NCBI GenBank assembly: GCA_027084145.1
Contig: JALWLM010000278.1
Location: 1 to 10,066 of the forward strand
DNA: 10,066 nucleotides
DNA from: Crocinitomicaceae bacterium
GTDB taxonomy: Bacteria; Bacteroidota; Bacteroidia; Flavobacteriales_D; Crocinitomicaceae
Direction: 5' to 3'
In this document: positions 7,531 to 10,066 of the stretch, in pieces
Layout of the letters: every line of letters starts with the position of its first letter
Numbering within the stretch: position 1 is the first letter of the stretch
The notes under the pieces: generated by a model
The model's database searches: none
Seen by the model: the letters and a program-made list of their open reading frames with translations, nothing else
Told to the model about the DNA's origin: nothing
Made by a program: the position numbers and the translations under genes

Positions 7531-8927
7531 GAAAAGATAGCTCGATATTAGGAAGATTTGATTGGCCACTTTTTGTTGCTTATATTTTCCTTTTAATAAT
7601 AGGAATAGCAACAGTCTATTCTGTGACATTTGACCCTGAAAACCCTTCCATATTTTCTTTCTCTGAAAAATATGGAAAACAAATGATGTGGGTGGGAATA
7701 TCTTTGTTTTTAGGCTTTTTGGTTTTTTTAATTGATTCGGATATTTATAGAAAATTTGCAGTTCCAATTTATTTATTTACGCTGGCGTTATTGGTCATTG
7801 TTCTGTTTATGCCTCCTGTGAATGGAGCAAGAGCTTGGCTTGGTATCGGCTCTATGGGTATACAGCCGGCTGAATTTGCTAAGATAGGGACCGCTATTTT
7901 CTTGGCAAGATATTTAGACCGGGCAAATTTGCAACACCAAAAAATAAAAACTGTTATAATAGCAAACTTAATCATCTTAATACCGATGGTTTTAATTCTT
8001 CTTCAACCTGATGCAGGAACTTTCGTTGTATTTACAGCATTTTTATTTGTTATTTACAGAGAGGGGATATCTTATGACCCGTTAATCTTACCAATTGTTA
8101 ATTCTTTACCCATTAAAGGACTTCGATTTAAAAAAACATGGTTGGGAACGCATTTTATCCCGATTTTGTTTGTTGTAGTATTTTTAAGTGTTGTTACACT
8201 TTTGTTTAGTGACCAAACATTTTATTTAGAACTTTTAAATCTTGAAGTAGGAGGATACTGGGGAGTTTTATTTTTCATAGGAGTTGTTGCTTTTATTGCT
8301 TACTTGTTTATGAGAATGATTTTTCCAAAAAGAGAGAGGAAAAAAGCATCAATTATTGCTCTTCTCGTGTTTGTTTTATCAGGGGGATTAACAGCTATTG
8401 TAAATGTAGGGTTCCAAAAATTAAAACCTCACCAGAAAGAAAGAATAGAATTGGTTTTGGGACTAAGGGAAGACCCTGATGGAGATGATTACAACAGAAA
8501 CAGAGCAATGGCCGCAGTAGGAAGTGGTGGTTTTTTGGGGAAAGGTTATCGTAATGCTTCTGTTTCAAGCGTTAGAACCAACCACGTCCCTGAAAGTGAA
8601 ACCGATTTTATATTTTGTCCTTTTGCGGAAGAATGGGGTTTTGTAGGATCTTTCGTTTTAATTTCTATTTATATGTTTATCATGTTTAGAGTTCTTATGA
8701 TTGCAGAAAGGCAACGATCAAAATTTAACAGAGTTTATGCTTATTCTGCAGCCATGATTTTGTTTTATCATTTTGGAATTAATATAGGAATGAATATTGA
8801 GTTTGCTCCGGTAATAGGAATCCCTTTGCCTTTTATGAGTTATGGGGGGTCTTCAATGATGTCTTTTTCAATGATGCTTTTCATCTTACTTAAATTAGAC
8901 AGTCAAAGAAAAGAAGTGTTGAGGTAG
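7527..8927 (+). CDS. rodA: SEDS peptidoglycan glycosyltransferase RodA
   Basis: Multi-pass SEDS-family glycosyltransferase that polymerises lipid II into glycan strands and acts as a complex with PBP2. Landmarks in order are ARAWLGIGSMGIQPAEFAKI (101-120), LQPDAG (159-164), AAVGSGGFLGKG (329-340), HVPESETDFIF (353-363) holding the presumed catalytic aspartate (D360), and GIPLPFMSYGGSS (431-443). All are intact. With 466 residues it is roughly 90-100 longer than Escherichia coli RodA (about 370). The surplus lies between residues about 180 and 300, with hydrophobic segments at about 210-227, 244-265 and 275-293 where the E. coli protein has about one. Its start overlaps the mrdA stop (ATGA). 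FtsW is the alternative, but the position directly behind PBP2 and the mre genes favours RodA. Confidence 0.95.
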   Translation: MRKDSSILGRFDWPLFVAYIFLLIIGIATVYSVTFDPENPSIFSFSEKYGKQMMWVGISLFLGFLVFLIDSDIYRKFAVPIYLFTLALLVIVLFMPPVNGARAWLGIGSMGIQPAEFAKIGTAIFLARYLDRANLQHQKIKTVIIANLIILIPMVLILLQPDAGTFVVFTAFLFVIYREGISYDPLILPIVNSLPIKGLRFKKTWLGTHFIPILFVVVFLSVVTLLFSDQTFYLELLNLEVGGYWGVLFFIGVVAFIAYLFMRMIFPKRERKKASIIALLVFVLSGGLTAIVNVGFQKLKPHQKERIELVLGLREDPDGDDYNRNRAMAAVGSGGFLGKGYRNASVSSVRTNHVPESETDFIFCPFAEEWGFVGSFVLISIYMFIMFRVLMIAERQRSKFNRVYAYSAAMILFYHFGINIGMNIEFAPVIGIPLPFMSYGGSSMMSFSMMLFILLKLDSQRKEVLR

Positions 8928-8978
8928 TCCTATTAAATTGAAAAAATAATTACATTTACTACACGAAATAAACACGAA

Positions 8979-10066
8979 ATGAATAAAAAAACAGAAAGAA
9001 ATATATCTTTTTTACCAAGAACACAGAGATGGTTATTAGTTGTTCTTTGGATAGGAGGATTATTTCCTTTGTTTTTATTATCGATACTTGTATTTACTCG
9101 TCCGGAAGAAAATTTACCTTCAGTAGAGGTTTTAGAAAACCCCCCGGAATTATTGGCTTCTATTATTTATGCCGATGATGGAAAAACAGAATTGGGTAGA
9201 TACTGGAGCGTAAACAGAACGAGCTCAAAATACACAGAAATATCGCCTTTTGTACTCGATGCTTTGGTAGCAACGGAAGATGAACGATTTTATATGCATT
9301 CGGGTATAGACTTTGAAGCTTTAGGAAGGTCTATTCTTTTTCTTGGAAAAAAGGGAGGCGCATCGACGATTACACAACAATTAGCAAAACTGATTTTTAC
9401 ATTAGAGAAAAGAAAAAAAAGAGAAAGGAATAAAGAAGTCTTCTCTAATGGAAAAATAAAACGATTATTTGAAAAAATAGATGAAAATATTATAGCTGTT
9501 CGGTTAGAAAAAAAATATACGAAAGAGGAAATAATAACCATGTACCTGAATCAATTTGACTTCTTGTACAATGCCGTTGGAGTTGAAAATGCAGCAAATG
9601 TTTATTTCGGAAAAAAAGCATCTGAATTAGATAAAATAGAAGCTTCTACTTTGATAGGAATGTGTAAGAACCCGAGTTTATATAACCCTTATAGTTATAA
9701 GGTTAGAAATTATAGGAAAAAGATCGCCTCTCAAAAGAATATTCCGGAAGAAAAAGTGACGAACTCAGAAATAAAAAAAGCACGAGAAAAAGATAGCTTA
9801 AGAATTATAGCCCGAAGAAATGTTGTTTTGCACCAATGGTTAAAAAACTCAAAAAAAAACAATCCGGCAATAAAATATAAATTAACACAAAAAGAATATG
9901 ATTCTTTAAAACAATTACCAATCCCTATAGATTATCATAAAGTTGACCATAAAGAAGGTATAGCACCTTATTTTAGAGAGTCATTACGCTCCGACTTGAA
10001 AGAACTGTTAGCAAAAAAAGATGAAAATGGAGATTTAATTTATAAGAAAAAAAATGGAGAACAATA
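8979..10066 (+). CDS. Class A penicillin-binding protein (PBP1A type), 3' end outside window
   Basis: Bifunctional peptidoglycan synthase; only the first 362 codons are present and the frame is open to the window edge. A short cytoplasmic N-terminus and one membrane anchor (about 17-39) precede a GT51 glycosyltransferase domain. Its motifs are intact: ATEDERFYMHSGID (98-111; catalytic E100), GGASTITQQLAKL (126-138), RLEKKYTKEEIITMYLN (175-191; second catalytic glutamate is in this block), NAANVYFGK (204-212) and LIGMCKNPSLYNP (225-237). Residues after about 320 (DHKEGIAPYFRE) are a linker typical of Bacteroidota homologues. The transpeptidase domain would lie beyond the window, so a monofunctional transglycosylase cannot be formally excluded, although this linker argues for the bifunctional form. 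The ATG lies 51 bases after rodA, with no terminator between, so it may extend the same operon. The gene has several runs of 7-9 A. I give no symbol: mrcA and pbpA are both used. Confidence 0.93.
   Translation, partial: MNKKTERNISFLPRTQRWLLVVLWIGGLFPLFLLSILVFTRPEENLPSVEVLENPPELLASIIYADDGKTELGRYWSVNRTSSKYTEISPFVLDALVATEDERFYMHSGIDFEALGRSILFLGKKGGASTITQQLAKLIFTLEKRKKRERNKEVFSNGKIKRLFEKIDENIIAVRLEKKYTKEEIITMYLNQFDFLYNAVGVENAANVYFGKKASELDKIEASTLIGMCKNPSLYNPYSYKVRNYRKKIASQKNIPEEKVTNSEIKKAREKDSLRIIARRNVVLHQWLKNSKKNNPAIKYKLTQKEYDSLKQLPIPIDYHKVDHKEGIAPYFRESLRSDLKELLAKKDENGDLIYKKKNGEQ

Noticed and set aside
7510..7767. Minus-strand open frames across the mrdA-rodA junction and within mrdA, rodA and the class A PBP gene
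   Set aside because: All lie antisense to genes with intact catalytic motifs, and the products are low-complexity hydrophobic or basic sequence.
8928..8978. Possible promoter between rodA and the class A PBP gene (TACATTTA at 8951-8958)
   Set aside because: It misses the final G of TAnnTTTG and has no -33 element at proper spacing. One-mismatch hits are expected by chance in a 51-base A/T-rich gap.
1..10066. Mobile elements, CRISPR arrays, tRNA/rRNA, riboswitches, horizontally acquired or defence genes
   Set aside because: Every sizeable stretch is accounted for by intact housekeeping genes of uniform style. The largest gap between genes is about 140 bases, and no direct repeats, transposase motifs or structured RNA patterns were seen.

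Overview
The window reads as an AT-rich bacterial chromosome segment, all genes on the + strand, most likely from Bacteroidota and probably Flavobacteriales. The pointers are the gene order purH-mreB-mreC-mreD-mrdA-rodA, which is typical of that phylum; start codons preceded by A/T-rich sequence with no usable Shine-Dalgarno site; two perfect copies of the Bacteroidota -7 box (TAnnTTTG) in front of the two apparent transcription units; and flavobacterial-looking sequence in the class A penicillin-binding protein (for example NQFDFLYNAVG).

Layout. Bases 1-109 hold the upstream region of fumC with a -7 box. Bases 110-1507 encode class II fumarase, followed by a strong intrinsic terminator at 1526-1557. 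A second -7 box at 1604-1611 precedes purH (1647-3179), the bifunctional enzyme of the last two steps of IMP synthesis. After a 95-base gap without a terminator come mreB (3275-4300), mreC (4321-5148), mreD (5141-5656), mrdA/PBP2 (5653-7530) and rodA (7527-8927). These are packed with 20-base spacing or with 8-, 4- and 4-base overlaps. A gene for a class A penicillin-binding protein starts 51 bases later (8979) and runs off the right edge. No gap between genes exceeds 140 bases.

Function. MreB, MreC, MreD, PBP2 and RodA are the core of the elongasome: MreB filaments and the membrane scaffold MreC/MreD position the RodA glycosyltransferase and the PBP2 transpeptidase during lateral wall synthesis. 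The following class A PBP supplies a second glycosyltransferase of the unrelated GT51 family. Overlapping ends of mreC through rodA imply one translationally coupled operon, perhaps read from the purH promoter. fumC is a separate TCA-cycle gene.

This is largely a housekeeping region. I see no mobile element, CRISPR array, RNA gene, defence system or broken gene. The points worth a second look are modest: a Cys/His cluster in PBP2, extra membrane segments in RodA, a shared motif at the two promoters, and long A-tracts inside the class A PBP gene.
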